Notes: generated by a model not told the origin, from the letters alone. Positions 46,711 through 57,471 are shown, numbered from the stretch's first letter. The stretch: DNA of 64,000 nucleotides from Paenibacillus sp. (GCA_023512345.1 JAILZT010000003.1:248001-312000); one strand, 5' to 3'. Numbers and translations: made by a program.

Positions 46711-47214
46711 TCAGCTTAGCATCTTAAGTACCGCTATTTCATCACATGCATGCTGCTTAGAGCAGTTCACGCAGTCGGTCCATACTTTTTCGGGGAAGAT
46801 CTCTTTTTGTACAATATCAAATCCGTTTCTGAGAAAAAAATCAACGGCATAGGTAAGCGCCATAATCTTCGGGATTTTCTGACGTCTGGCTTCTTCAGTA
46901 AGCTCATTCACGATCAATGAACCGATCCCTTTACCTTGATATTCATCACGGAGGCCAAGTGAACGTATCTCAACAAGGTCATTGCCAAGCCTGCAGAGCG
47001 ATCCGCAGCCAACGACCTTTCCATCCATTTCAGCAACGACAAACAGATCAATCTGGCGCTGCAATGCCGCCCGCGAACGGGGAAGCATAATACCCTTTTG
47101 GGCATACTCCTCTATCATTAGATACAATGGCTCAATATCATCCACCGTAGCACTTCTGCATGTCGCCATTCCATTTTTGTTGTGAAATTCATGACGGGCC
47201 AACTTTGCAATCAC
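46711..47214 (-). CDS. GNAT-family N-acetyltransferase
   Basis: 167 residues from a GTG with GGGGGAG nine bases upstream. The core has the acetyl-CoA motif VEIRSLGLRDEYQGKGIGSLIVNEL. The pattern IEPLYLMIEEYAQKGIMLPRSRAAL resembles ArgA-like N-acetylglutamate synthase domains. Its C-terminal end has a Cys-rich stretch (DCVNCSKQHACDE) that could bind metal. The acceptor is not known. It stands between hemW and hrcA, an insertion compared with B. subtilis. Confidence 0.85.
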   Translation of the reverse strand: MIAKLARHEFHNKNGMATCRSATVDDIEPLYLMIEEYAQKGIMLPRSRAALQRQIDLFVVAEMDGKVVGCGSLCRLGNDLVEIRSLGLRDEYQGKGIGSLIVNELTEEARRQKIPKIMALTYAVDFFLRNGFDIVQKEIFPEKVWTDCVNCSKQHACDEIAVLKMLS

Positions 47215-47291
47215 CTTGCTTCACTCCCCCCGTTGATATTATTGAATAAATATACATCAGAGTGAATTTGAATTCAAGGGTTATTTTAAAA

Positions 47292-48467
47292 TTAAACCTC
47301 TGTCAGCGCACCTACAAATTCCCCGAAAACATCATTTCCAAAAAGGATTCCCTGCTTACTCAGACGATAGATGCCATTCTCTTGCTCCAGCAGTCCGGCA
47401 TTCAACATTTTATGCAGAGACTTGCCAAACACATCCTCCAGTTTCTTACCGAATTGTGCTTCAAAAGTAGCCTCTGATATCCCAGCACGCATGCGAAGTC
47501 CCACCATCATGAAATCCTCCATCGCTTCTTCCTCGGAGATTGCATAGGTATTCAGCCGTGGCAGGCCCTTACGGGAAGCTTCAATGTAGGGATTAACTCC
47601 CTTGATGTTTACGTGACGCTTACGTCGGGCATAACCATGAGCTCCCGCACCCAAACCATAATAATCTTCGTTACGCCAGTAAGTAATGTTATGAAGGCTC
47701 TCCTTACCCGGCTTGGCAAAGTTACTGATCTCATATTGCGTATATCCCGCTTCTTCCATTGAAGACATCAGCAGCAGATACATCTGCAGTTCATCCTCTT
47801 CATTTGGGAGCGGAAGTTTGTTCTTATTGAACAGGGTGTGGAAAAGAGTATTCTCCTCTACCTTCAAGCTGTAAATAGAGTAGTGGGGTAAATCCAGCTC
47901 CAGTGCCTTTTTAATACTCTCCGATAGCATTTCAACCGTTTGATTAGGTAATCCAAACATCAGGTCAACTGAAAGATTATTCAGTCCAACCGCGCGGGCA
48001 TTCTCCAAGCTTCGATATACGTCGTCGACATTATGAATACGGCCTATTCCCTCCAGAAGTTCATTCTGGAAAGCCTGAACACCGAAGCTGACCCGGTTTA
48101 CTCCGCCAGCCTTCATCACTTCCAGCTTATCGCGATCAGTAGTTCCGGGGTTCGCCTCCATGGAGAACTCTATATCTTTATTCCAGTTCGGAAAGTGTGT
48201 GCGAATTGACTTCAGGAAAAATTCCATTTCATCCGGCTTCAAAACAGTCGGAGTTCCCCCGCCTACAAATATACTGTTGATGACACCGGGAGGGTTATCT
48301 CTAACCGTCAGCTCCATCTCACGATCCAACGCATGGAGGTAATCCATAACGGGCTGGTCTTTCAGTACATATGAGTTAAAGTCGCAATAAAAGCATTTGT
48401 TCGTGCAAAATGGGATATGAATATATACCGCCTCAGGGGGACGGCCATTATTGGTGATGTTAGACAT
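47292..48467 (-). CDS. hemW: HemW, radical SAM heme chaperone (HemN-like)
   Basis: 391 residues. The radical SAM motif is C21-x3-C25-x2-C28 in IPFCTNKCFYCDF. The C-terminal HemN-like domain follows, with the LYLLLMSSMEEAGY and QYEISNFAKPG segments. It lacks the extra N-terminal Cys extension of true HemN, which favours HemW, thought to hand heme to target proteins, over coproporphyrinogen dehydrogenase. It lies downstream of lepA, an order conserved with B. subtilis. Confidence 0.93.
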   Translation of the reverse strand: MSNITNNGRPPEAVYIHIPFCTNKCFYCDFNSYVLKDQPVMDYLHALDREMELTVRDNPPGVINSIFVGGGTPTVLKPDEMEFFLKSIRTHFPNWNKDIEFSMEANPGTTDRDKLEVMKAGGVNRVSFGVQAFQNELLEGIGRIHNVDDVYRSLENARAVGLNNLSVDLMFGLPNQTVEMLSESIKKALELDLPHYSIYSLKVEENTLFHTLFNKNKLPLPNEEDELQMYLLLMSSMEEAGYTQYEISNFAKPGKESLHNITYWRNEDYYGLGAGAHGYARRKRHVNIKGVNPYIEASRKGLPRLNTYAISEEEAMEDFMMVGLRMRAGISEATFEAQFGKKLEDVFGKSLHKMLNAGLLEQENGIYRLSKQGILFGNDVFGEFVGALTEV

Positions 48468-48533
48468 TAGCTGTCTCCTTTACTTCTGTAATGTAGAATA
48501 ATAGATTATATTCCTTCTGATTGTAGCAGAAAA

Positions 48534-48553
48534 GGGAAGCCTTACGGCTTCCC
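48534..48553 (-). terminator. Terminator of the lepA transcript
   Basis: GGGAAGCC-TTAC-GGCTTCCC is a perfect 8-bp stem followed on the minus strand by TTTTCTG. It lies between the lepA stop and hemW, so hemW probably has its own promoter. Confidence 0.7.
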
Positions 48554-48617
48554 TGGCAGGACAATGGTTAAGGATGAGCTGCTTTTAACGGTTAGTACAC
48601 CTTCAGGTGAAGACGAA

Positions 48618-48652
48618 GGCTCAATAGTTGCATTATCTGCAACTATTAAGCC
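48618..48652. repeat. Intergenic hairpin, 15-bp stem
   Basis: GGCT-C-AATAGTTGCA pairs with TGCAACTATT-A-AGCC around TTATC, with one mismatch. No T-run follows on either strand, so it is not a terminator. It may be a dispersed repeat or a protein-binding palindrome. Confidence 0.6.
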
Positions 48653-48769
48653 TCCTAATCACCGAACAAACCGTTTAGCTGTATTTAGTACACTTATATC
48701 CCGCATTTAGGGTGTTCATGTTCCTTTTTCTGCTTTTTAGGTGTACAAAGTGCAACTTAGTTGACTGGC

Positions 48770-50581
<1,812 letters not shown>

Positions 50582-50671
50582 TCCTTACCCCCACAAACAG
50601 CCTGATGTTAATCAATCTATTATAACAGTACAAGCTCTACCCATCAATCCCGCATCTGCGTTACCAAAAAG

Positions 50672-50709
50672 AAACAGCATCCCTCGCTTTTTCAGCAAGA
50701 CAGCTGTTT
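50672..50709 (-). terminator. Terminator of the spoIIP region transcript
   Basis: AAACAGC pairs with GCTGTTT, with an inner partial stem, and the minus strand then reads TCTTTTT. It lies 11 bp past the stop at 50721 and separates the sporulation genes from lepA. Confidence 0.65.
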
Positions 50710-50720
50710 TTAAGATCTTC

Positions 50721-51134
50721 TTAATTTTCTGAGGATTCAAACAAGGAAACTACCCATCGAATGCTTTTTTGAGAAGCTTTCTGCAACAACCCTGCAGTCT
50801 TGTCTGCAAGAACATCTACTTTAGGCTTTTGCTCCTCAGGGACAAGAATTTGCCCCGGTGTTAGGGTGCTGTAATCCTTTACCTCTTGCTGTGGCAGGCT
50901 TGTAACAGCTCCGGTAGTCGGATCTATAGTTACAGGCACGTATACGTAGGTCGGACTGGATGAAGGAGGGGTTTGCGTCTGAGCAGCGTTCTGCGTTGCG
51001 CCTGCTATGACGTTCCAACCGGGAACCTGGGAGACCTTCGTTCCCTCACCGATGCTGCCGAACTGCATTCCTATCAGAATTCCGATACCGGCCCACATTC
51101 CCACAACAAACAGCTTTTTACCAAAACGCGACAT
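50721..51134 (-). CDS. Single-pass membrane protein at the yqxA position
   Basis: 137 residues. An N-terminal membrane segment (LFVVGMWAGIGILIGMQFG) precedes a Thr/Ser/Pro-rich extracytoplasmic region (about 45-75) and a C-terminal amphipathic helix. B. subtilis carries yqxA between spoIIP and lepA, and this gene has that position and the same general plan (small, N-anchored). Sequence similarity to YqxA is weak by eye, so I keep the name open. It starts 36 bp after the spoIIP stop. Confidence 0.72.
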   Translation of the reverse strand: MSRFGKKLFVVGMWAGIGILIGMQFGSIGEGTKVSQVPGWNVIAGATQNAAQTQTPPSSSPTYVYVPVTIDPTTGAVTSLPQQEVKDYSTLTPGQILVPEEQKPKVDVLADKTAGLLQKASQKSIRWVVSLFESSEN

Positions 51135-51170
51135 ATCGCCACCCCTTCTTTACAAGTTCTTTACCACAAC

Positions 51171-52538
51171 CTAAGAAGCATCGGTTGCCGAGTCTTTAGT
51201 ATTCTGCTCCTGAGTCGTATCCTGACCCTGAGTCGTATCAGAGCCCATTGACTTCGTGGCTGCGTTTGCTTTTTCAGCATCATGACTGCTCCAGTACACA
51301 TCGGCAATGGCATCGCCCAAGATTTCTGAAGTACGTTTCAATTCTTCCGCTGTATTGTCAATTCCACCTACCTCAATTAACACACTGTTAGGAGACAGGG
51401 ACTGATTATACTCGCCGTTATTGCCCTTGTTAGCCGCTTTCCCCCAGATTCCACGTGAAATCCCCGGATACTCTTTCTCCAGAAGCTGGTGTATCTTGTT
51501 CGCAAATTCCTCATTCTTCTTCCAATCTTTATTCGCATGTCCGAGGATAAAATACACCTGAGCATAACTTTTCCCATCGATAACGGTAGTTGTTTTCGTA
51601 TGGCGCTGAGAATCCCTGTGTATATCAATGAGTTGATCCAATCCGTCATTTTGGGCGAAGGCAGCCTTGATCATCTGCCGGGAGTATTTGTATGAAAAGT
51701 TCCAACTATAATCTTCGACTTGGGTCGCATAATCTACTTGCGAGTGAATGGATCCAACTCCGCGTTTTTCTAATCTTTTAGATACATAGCTTCCTACGAG
51801 CATTACGTTCTTTGAAGGCGAAGCCGAGCTGGGATTGTCGCTAGTTGACCCTATTAGAGGGTTATATGCTTCACGCGGGTGCGAATGATAAATAAGTATT
51901 CTTTTCTCCAAAATATCTTGGCCCTCACCGTTCTCATTATTGCCACTGTTTTTCGTCCCATTTCCGGCTGCGTCAGGCTCTACTGTTGCTTGGGGAGCAG
52001 GAGAAGTACTATCCTCAGGCTTGTCCCCCTCTGCATTAAGAGAAGGTTCCGGTGTAGGAGTGCTGTCCTCTATGGCGAGCTCATCAGTGCCAGGGTGATA
52101 ATCAGCAGGTGCATCCTCACTACCCCCAGCAGCATTTCGCAGCAGTACAGCCTCATCGGCAGCCATACCCGGAAGTTCACGAGCGAGCAAGCTTTTGGGG
52201 TCATTTGGATTCACACTGGTCAGTAACTGGAACACAAAAGAGCTAACCTTTTCCCCCGATAAGGCACTGAATTCCTTGCCCTTAGGCAAATGCGGCATCT
52301 CCATACCTATGATTTCCATAAAAAATCCACTAGAAAGCGAAGTGGCCAAGCCTTTCATAGAAGGAATAGGTGAGGAGTTTAGTTTTTGGCCTGCCATCCC
52401 TCCTGCACCTAGCAATATGAAGAATAAGAAGGAACCGCCGACAAGCAGCAGCATCGTTCTTCCCAGCGACAGCATATCCAGAAATCTTGCACGTAACCGG
52501 CCAATGTTCCATAGCTGAAACCATTTTTTGTTCAACAT
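51171..52538 (-). CDS. spoIIP: Stage II sporulation protein P, peptidoglycan hydrolase
   Basis: 455 residues. An N-terminal membrane anchor (LLLVGGSFLFFILLGAGG) is followed by a variable Pro/Ser/Glu-rich region (about 150-215). The C-terminal SpoIIP domain has the conserved segments ILIYHSHPREAY and LIDIHRDSQR. It is an amidase/endopeptidase of the DMP complex with SpoIID and SpoIIM that thins the septal wall during engulfment. It follows gpr, as in B. subtilis. SigE control is expected from the family; no promoter is placed. Confidence 0.95.
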   Translation of the reverse strand: MLNKKWFQLWNIGRLRARFLDMLSLGRTMLLLVGGSFLFFILLGAGGMAGQKLNSSPIPSMKGLATSLSSGFFMEIIGMEMPHLPKGKEFSALSGEKVSSFVFQLLTSVNPNDPKSLLARELPGMAADEAVLLRNAAGGSEDAPADYHPGTDELAIEDSTPTPEPSLNAEGDKPEDSTSPAPQATVEPDAAGNGTKNSGNNENGEGQDILEKRILIYHSHPREAYNPLIGSTSDNPSSASPSKNVMLVGSYVSKRLEKRGVGSIHSQVDYATQVEDYSWNFSYKYSRQMIKAAFAQNDGLDQLIDIHRDSQRHTKTTTVIDGKSYAQVYFILGHANKDWKKNEEFANKIHQLLEKEYPGISRGIWGKAANKGNNGEYNQSLSPNSVLIEVGGIDNTAEELKRTSEILGDAIADVYWSSHDAEKANAATKSMGSDTTQGQDTTQEQNTKDSATDAS

Positions 52539-52677
52539 TCTTGTGTCCTCCTCGCAGCCCTCTGTAATCTCTTATATTTCAAATCTATGAACCTAAGAGC
52601 AACAGTAGAACCGAAATACGAGAAGAACAAATAGAGTTCATTCTATTTAATAGGGGAGTCTAGTACGTCTTATATTT

Positions 52678-52733
52678 AAAAAACGCAAATCCGCCTTTAC
52701 GCCTGCACTGGCGTTGGTGGATTTGCGTTTTTT
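52678..52733 (-). terminator. Terminator of gpr
   Basis: AAAAAACGCAAATCC pairs perfectly with GGATTTGCGTTTTTT, with an inner ACGCC/GGCGT stem. It ends two bases before the gpr stop codon region on the minus strand, so it lies right after that gene. Confidence 0.9.
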
Positions 52734-52735
52734 GA

Positions 52736-53737
52736 TTAGTGAGTGTAAGCCCCTACATTGCCTGGATCCACAGCTTCATGCAGGGCTGCATTGAGTCCGC
52801 TAGCCACGATATTAGCGATTTCTTCGATGAATTCGTCGATTTCCTTAGGTGTTACTATTAGATCATGCCCGAGGGGTTCCAAAACTTCTTTAACTAATGA
52901 AAGTCGTTCATTCTCAGATATATCATTAAGCATGCCCATAATTTTTTGGGTGTGGGGAGTGCCCTGTCCAAAGTGCGTTTTCATCATTTCCAATACATTA
53001 TTAACTATAGTTGAAGCGTAACAGACAGTAGGTACACCTATAGCGATACAAGGGACACCTAAAATTTCTTTAGTGAGTCCCCGTCTCTTATTCCCAATAC
53101 CGGATCCAGGGTGAATGCCGATATCCGCTATTTGAATCGTTGTATTAATCCGCTCAAGAGAACGCGAAGCCAGCGCATCAATGGCAATAATAACATCCGG
53201 TTTCGTACGATCCACAATACCCTGTACAACCTCACTGGATTCAATACCTGTTAACCCAAGAACTCCCGGTGCTATCGCACTTACGTTCCGATATCCAGGC
53301 TCTACTTGATCGGGAACCAATTCATAAAATTGCCGTGTAATCAGAGAATTCTCTACCACTAAAGGGCCAAGCGAGTCCGGGGTCACATTCCAGTTGCCAA
53401 GACCCACAATAAGTACTTTAGAATTTTTATGGATACCAATACGGGTCATAAAATGCTCAAACTCACGAGCAAAAACGTCAGTTACCTTTTGCTGGAGACC
53501 TGTATCACCTCCCCTTAAAGCAGGTACCTCCAACGTTACATAATTGCCAATGGTACGCCCGATCGCTCGTGAGCCCATTTCATTACTAACCTGAAGCCGT
53601 GTAACTTTAATGCCATCCGCTTCTTGCACTTCTTCGTTCACACCGGGGATGGGGTTCCTTTGCGGCCCCTCGGCCAGCTCTTTGGCCTCTAACGCCAAAT
53701 CCGTACGTACCGAATACAGCTGAAGATCCAGTTCCAT
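52736..53737 (-). CDS. gpr: Germination protease GPR
   Basis: 333 residues. The start MELDLQLYSVRTDLALEAKEL carries the family propeptide region. The aspartic-type protease core has VLIVGLGNWNVTPDSLGPLV and IAIDALASRSLERINTTIQIADIG-like segments. It cuts small acid-soluble spore proteins when spores germinate, releasing amino acids and unpacking the chromosome. GGAGGC lies 10 bases before the ATG. It diverges from rpsT, as in B. subtilis. Confidence 0.96.
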   Translation of the reverse strand: MELDLQLYSVRTDLALEAKELAEGPQRNPIPGVNEEVQEADGIKVTRLQVSNEMGSRAIGRTIGNYVTLEVPALRGGDTGLQQKVTDVFAREFEHFMTRIGIHKNSKVLIVGLGNWNVTPDSLGPLVVENSLITRQFYELVPDQVEPGYRNVSAIAPGVLGLTGIESSEVVQGIVDRTKPDVIIAIDALASRSLERINTTIQIADIGIHPGSGIGNKRRGLTKEILGVPCIAIGVPTVCYASTIVNNVLEMMKTHFGQGTPHTQKIMGMLNDISENERLSLVKEVLEPLGHDLIVTPKEIDEFIEEIANIVASGLNAALHEAVDPGNVGAYTH

Positions 53738-53916
53738 CGTTATATCAGCCTCCTTTTCCTTTTGTCGATAGTGTGCGAGAGAAAGCGGCTGTTTATACAG
53801 AGCGGACTGGTTTAATTTGAAGAGTTTTAGTGTTGCTTTTTACTATCACACATGCTAAACTATTTTAAGTTGTGAATCATTTGATGATTTCGAATGTCTT
53901 ACAGGAGGTGAATGCA

Positions 53917-54189
53917 ATGCCAAATATTAAATCCGCAGTAAAACGCGTCAACACGAACGAAAAACGCCGTGCACTTAATGTTTCTCAAAAATCCGCGCTT
54001 CGTACAGCAGTTAAAGCCGCTGACACCGCGCTGGCTGGTACAGAAGTTGAAACTGCTCAAGCTGCTTTCCTAGCTGCTTCCAAAAAGCTGGACAAGGCCG
54101 TTTCTAAAGGTCTGGTTCATAAAAATGCGGCTTCCCGCAAAAAATCCCGCTTGGCGAAGAAATTGAACGCTCTTAGCGCGCAAGCGTAA
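53917..54189 (+). CDS. rpsT: Small ribosomal subunit protein bS20
   Basis: 90 residues from the ATG of [12 protein letters not shown], which has AGGAGGTGAATGCA upstream; in-frame start codons further upstream lack this. The protein is rich in Lys, Ala and Arg and ends with [14 protein letters not shown]. It binds 16S rRNA at the base of the 30S subunit. It is divergent from gpr and convergent with holA, each with its own terminator. Confidence 0.97.
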   Translation: MPNIKSAVKRVNTNEKRRALNVSQKSALRTAVKAADTALAGTEVETAQAAFLAASKKLDKAVSKGLVHKNAASRKKSRLAKKLNALSAQA

Positions 54190-54215
54190 GACGTACTCAT
54201 AATGAGCAATTTAAG

Positions 54216-54252
54216 AACCTGACCGCTATCCTGTATACGGTTAGGTTTTTTT
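54216..54252 (+). terminator. Terminator of rpsT
   Basis: AACCTGACCG pairs with CGGTTAGGTT, followed by seven T. It lies 27 bp after the rpsT stop. Confidence 0.93.
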
Positions 54253-54275
54253 GTTGTCATTTTTCTAAACAACGC

Positions 54276-54322
54276 AAAAAGAGCCTTCAAATCCCTGAAT
54301 ATAAGGGCTTGAAGGCTCTTTT
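54276..54322 (-). terminator. Terminator of holA
   Basis: AAAGAGCCTTCAA pairs with TTGAAGGCTCTTTT, with an inner CCCT/AGGG stem. It lies eight bases past the holA stop on the minus strand and is followed by a short T-run. Confidence 0.9.
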
Positions 54323-54329
54323 ATTGTAA

Positions 54330-55349
54330 TTAGGCGCCGAGCTTCAGCATGAACAGCTCCAGTCCTAGTACCTTGTCTATAGCTCCAGTCTTCATTTGGT
54401 AATCAAGATCAGCCATAGCGCTTAGGATTTGACGTAACCGCCCAGCCTCAAACTTACGGGCCTGTTCACCGGCAAGCTTAACGGCATAAGGATGTAATCC
54501 CAACTGAGAGGCAATCTGTCCCTGAGAATAACTGTGTGCGGACAAATCCTTTACCTGCAAAATAATCCGGAACTGTCTGGCAATCAGCGCAGCAATTTTA
54601 ATAGGCTCCTCACGCTGCTTTAACAGTTCATATAAGGAATCAAGAGCTTTGTCTAATCGTAGATTAGCGATATCTTCAACCAGTGTAAATACGGTCTGCT
54701 CTGTCCCACGATGGACTAGGCTCTCAACAGCCGCTGTATCCACTGTACCGCCTTTGCCAGCAAACAGGCATAACTTATCCATCTCTCCCGATAATCCCTG
54801 AAGTCCCGTCCCAGCACTTGCTATGAGCGCCTCAGCCATACCGGGAGCCGAGACACAACCCCGTTCACGAACTGCCTTTTCTACCCACCGAAGCAGCTCC
54901 TCAGCTCCCAGTGGATTAAAGGCTAAGACAGTACCGGCTGTTTTCACTGCCTTAACAATCTTTTTCCGCTCATCCAGCTTGTCGTTATTCACCATAAATA
55001 CAATTACACTGAAATCTACTGGTTGCTGTATGTAATCATTTAGCGCTTCAATCCGGTGCTCCAACTTGGCATTTTCTTTGCCAGCGGTAAATAGGGAGGC
55101 GTCGCGCACCAGCAGCAGCTTACGAGGTACCATAAATGGAACGGTCTCTGCCTCCTCAATTACAGCTTGTATCGGTGTCTCCGAAAGATCAAAAGGAATA
55201 ACCGCGAAATCGCGATCCTCTTTAGCAATTAGCTGGTTCTCCAGAACTGCTGCAAACTCATTCATGCGAAATTTCTCACTTCCGTACAGGACATACAGCG
55301 GTGAAATCTTCCCTTGCTTGATGTCTTTAACCGCCGCTTTGACATCCAT
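54330..55349 (-). CDS. holA: DNA polymerase III delta subunit
   Basis: 339 residues of the YqeN/HolA family. The AAA+-like domain (LYVLYGSEKFRMNEF) lacks a functional Walker A, as expected for delta. The C-terminal collar domain ends with VDIA-like segments and QMKTGAIDKVLGLELFML. It opens the beta clamp during clamp loading. It is convergent with rpsT; in B. subtilis yqeN has the same neighbours. Upstream lies the ECF sigma-factor operon rather than comEC. Confidence 0.94.
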   Translation of the reverse strand: MDVKAAVKDIKQGKISPLYVLYGSEKFRMNEFAAVLENQLIAKEDRDFAVIPFDLSETPIQAVIEEAETVPFMVPRKLLLVRDASLFTAGKENAKLEHRIEALNDYIQQPVDFSVIVFMVNNDKLDERKKIVKAVKTAGTVLAFNPLGAEELLRWVEKAVRERGCVSAPGMAEALIASAGTGLQGLSGEMDKLCLFAGKGGTVDTAAVESLVHRGTEQTVFTLVEDIANLRLDKALDSLYELLKQREEPIKIAALIARQFRIILQVKDLSAHSYSQGQIASQLGLHPYAVKLAGEQARKFEAGRLRQILSAMADLDYQMKTGAIDKVLGLELFMLKLGA

Positions 55350-55428
55350 CCCGCCACTTCCTTTTCCTATTCATCTATTGCATTTTTTTCAGGTATTTAT
55401 GAGTTTTTATTGTAACATATTAAGACGC

Positions 55429-55472
55429 AAAAACGGAGAAACTCCAGCACTAAGGCCAAAGTTCCTCCGTTC
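55429..55472 (-). terminator. Terminator of the ECF sigma-anti-sigma operon
   Basis: On the minus strand AACGGAGGAACT pairs with AGTTTCTCCGTT around a loop of about 18 bases, followed by TTT. It lies about 175 bp past the anti-sigma stop and 80 bp upstream of holA. Confidence 0.75.
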
Positions 55473-55645
55473 CAGCGGCGCATCTATATAAACGACGGCG
55501 TGAGAAGCTCTAGAAACTCCACAGCCGACGGTCATACCGATGTTCTCCAAAACTTTTAAATACCGGAAAGTAATCATTAAATTATACCATCCGGCCTCTT
55601 ACTATACTATATTCCGAAGTTCCGCAAAAAGTTCCATCTTGGATA

Positions 55646-56869
55646 TTATTTTGCAGACGAAGTTGCCGATGGAGCATTCACAGCTGAATTCGTTGGGCTC
55701 ACAACCGGAGTTCCCTCAGGTACTGAAGATGAATTATCCGTGGCTGCAACCACATAGACATTCTCAACAGACTGTCCGTTGTTCTCGGTCACATATCGAA
55801 ACTCTAAGCTGTCTGGAGTCCATTCTCCTGTTACCCATTTCCCCGCTAAAGGAATAGAGTCTAGAAGCATCTTGTCAATACTGATACCACTTGGAGGAAT
55901 GCTGTAAATAACAAGTTTCTGCCCTTCTACGATTGCGGCATACTGACCGTCCGATGAAGTCCATGATAATTCGCCAGCCATGTTAGATGGAGGGAGTAAA
56001 CTCATTATCCCTTGATCATTGTAGCTCTCAGAAATCTTCATTGACTGCATCATATCGGACTCCGGTTCAGATGGAGCATCGCTGTTATTCGCTGAAAGAG
56101 TGCTGCTGCGAAGATCCGAGGCATCCGGTGTTGCAGTAGCCTCTTGTTTTGGATTTTTGCTAGGAGCGGATGGTTTATCAGTCGAAGTATCTCTGGCTGC
56201 TGGCGTATTGGGCTCAGTCCCGCTTTTAGTGGGTTCTACAATATCCATTTCTTCCATAGAAGGATTAGGACTCTCTACTATTGCTGTTTCAAGCATACTC
56301 GCTTCGTCAGCTGTACTATCGGGTGTCATTCCACTATTAGCTGTGGCATCCTGAGCATTGGGAGCATTTGCAGTGCCCGACTTCATCATAGGGGTTGACC
56401 CATTGTCCGTATCCATAGACGTAGCTGCACTATCGTTCCCTAGCATTTTCTCCACTTGAGCGCCTGGAATTTCCTTTGGCATATTAAAAATAGCGATCCC
56501 AAGTATAAGAGCGGCTGCAACTGCACCAATGCCTGTCCTTTTCCCTAAGGATGAGCCTTTCTGACGTTTATCTCGTAAACCTTCCCGGGAAAAAGGAACT
56601 ACTACTTGATCTTCTGATTCTTCCTTGCCGGATTGAAGAAGGCCACGATCCAATTCATCCAGCTTAGGTAAAATGGAGTCCACTATACTAAAAGGGGCTT
56701 TCACGTCCGGCAGCTGCTCTAATTGCTTGGAGAGCATCGTTAACCGGTCAAAGATTTCTGCGCAGGAAAGGCAATCATCTATATGTTGAAACATTTCAGT
56801 TATTTCTTCACGGCTTAAATCATGATCCAAATAACGGTGCATCCATTCAATCACCTCCGCGCATTTCAT
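55646..56869 (-). CDS. Membrane anti-sigma factor with zinc-finger domain and long ectodomain
   Basis: 407 residues. The N-terminal zinc-finger anti-sigma domain has H29-x3-C33-x2-C36 (HIDDCLSC). A single membrane segment lies near 113-129 (GIGAVAAALILGIAIF). The outside part is a long Ser/Thr/Asn/Asp/Pro-rich linker (about 145-285) ending in a small beta domain with MAGELSWTSSDGQYAAIVEG. It should hold the sigma factor until a cell-envelope signal. Its ATG overlaps the stop of the sigma gene by four bases. Confidence 0.9.
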   Translation of the reverse strand: MKCAEVIEWMHRYLDHDLSREEITEMFQHIDDCLSCAEIFDRLTMLSKQLEQLPDVKAPFSIVDSILPKLDELDRGLLQSGKEESEDQVVVPFSREGLRDKRQKGSSLGKRTGIGAVAAALILGIAIFNMPKEIPGAQVEKMLGNDSAATSMDTDNGSTPMMKSGTANAPNAQDATANSGMTPDSTADEASMLETAIVESPNPSMEEMDIVEPTKSGTEPNTPAARDTSTDKPSAPSKNPKQEATATPDASDLRSSTLSANNSDAPSEPESDMMQSMKISESYNDQGIMSLLPPSNMAGELSWTSSDGQYAAIVEGQKLVIYSIPPSGISIDKMLLDSIPLAGKWVTGEWTPDSLEFRYVTENNGQSVENVYVVAATDNSSSVPEGTPVVSPTNSAVNAPSATSSAK

Positions 56870-57414
56870 CCCGATACACCCCCTTTCTGATACTCTTGAA
56901 GTCTATTTTGTAGTTGCTGCCTGGCCCTGAATAGATAGGATTTCACTGTATTAAGGGGTAGGTCCAAACAATCTGCAATCTCGTTGTAGGATAAGTCCTG
57001 AATGTAACGGAGTACAATTACCGTACGATGATGATCAGGCAACTGGTCAATAGCCGCCTGTATATCCTGGGCTAAATAACCTGACATCACTTCGCGTTCA
57101 ACATCATGCTTATCTTTAAATACCATTTCATGTTCATCCATAGAAACTGTTGGTTTAGCTCTTCTAAACTTATCAATGCAAATATTGGTCACGATTCGCC
57201 CAACCCATGTTTTGAACTGAGCCTTCTCCTCGTAAGAGCCAATCTTCGTATACACCCGAATCAAAGCCTCCTGGGATGCATCCAGCGCATCCTGTTCATT
57301 ATGCAAAATGTAGAAGGCTGTTTTGTAAACATGTCCTTCAATTTCTCGCAATAGGGTGATTAGAGCGTCGCGATCGCCCGCTTGAGCGGCTCTGATGAGT
57401 CCCTGCTCCACCAC
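56866..57414 (-). CDS. ECF-family RNA polymerase sigma factor
   Basis: 182 residues with region 2 (TAFYILHNEQDALDASQEALIRVY and FKTWVGRIVTNICIDKFRR) and region 4 (LPDHHRTVIVLRYIQDLSYNEIADCL, then NTVKSYLFRARQQLQ). The start is a GTG, with a second GTG next to it; GAGAGGGGG lies six bases upstream. It is co-transcribed with its anti-sigma factor. SigW/SigX-like control of envelope stress is likely, but the exact ECF group is not resolved here. A candidate autoregulatory promoter is at 57445-57471. Confidence 0.93.
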   Translation of the reverse strand: MVEQGLIRAAQAGDRDALITLLREIEGHVYKTAFYILHNEQDALDASQEALIRVYTKIGSYEEKAQFKTWVGRIVTNICIDKFRRAKPTVSMDEHEMVFKDKHDVEREVMSGYLAQDIQAAIDQLPDHHRTVIVLRYIQDLSYNEIADCLDLPLNTVKSYLFRARQQLQNRLQEYQKGGVSG

Positions 57415-57444
57415 GAAGGTTCCCCCTCTCTATGCAATCTTACT

Positions 57445-57471
57445 GACGCGCAAGACTGCCGAATTGTTGCA
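57445..57471 (-). promoter_or_regulatory. Candidate ECF-type promoter for autoregulation
   Basis: On the minus strand TGCAAC is followed, after 17 bp, by CGTC. The pair AAC and CGTC at this spacing is the usual form of ECF promoters. The start codon lies 31 bp downstream of CGTC, leaving a short leader with the ribosome site. Confidence 0.6.

Larger units (their letters stand above)
48468..48769. other. 302-bp intergenic region between lepA and hemW
   Basis: It holds a small terminator next to hemW (48534-48553) and a long hairpin of unknown role (48618-48652), then an AT-rich stretch with no supported gene. A copy of TTAGTACACTTATA near 48684 and TTTAGGTGTACAAAGTGCAAC near 48737 recall dispersed Paenibacillus-type intergenic motifs, though a single copy cannot prove it. 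Confidence 0.5.

Noticed and set aside
55430..55556. 42-codon minus-strand frame upstream of holA with a weak GGAG site
   Set aside because: Its second half is the terminator hairpin of the sigma-factor operon, and no family resemblance is seen (not YqzM-like).
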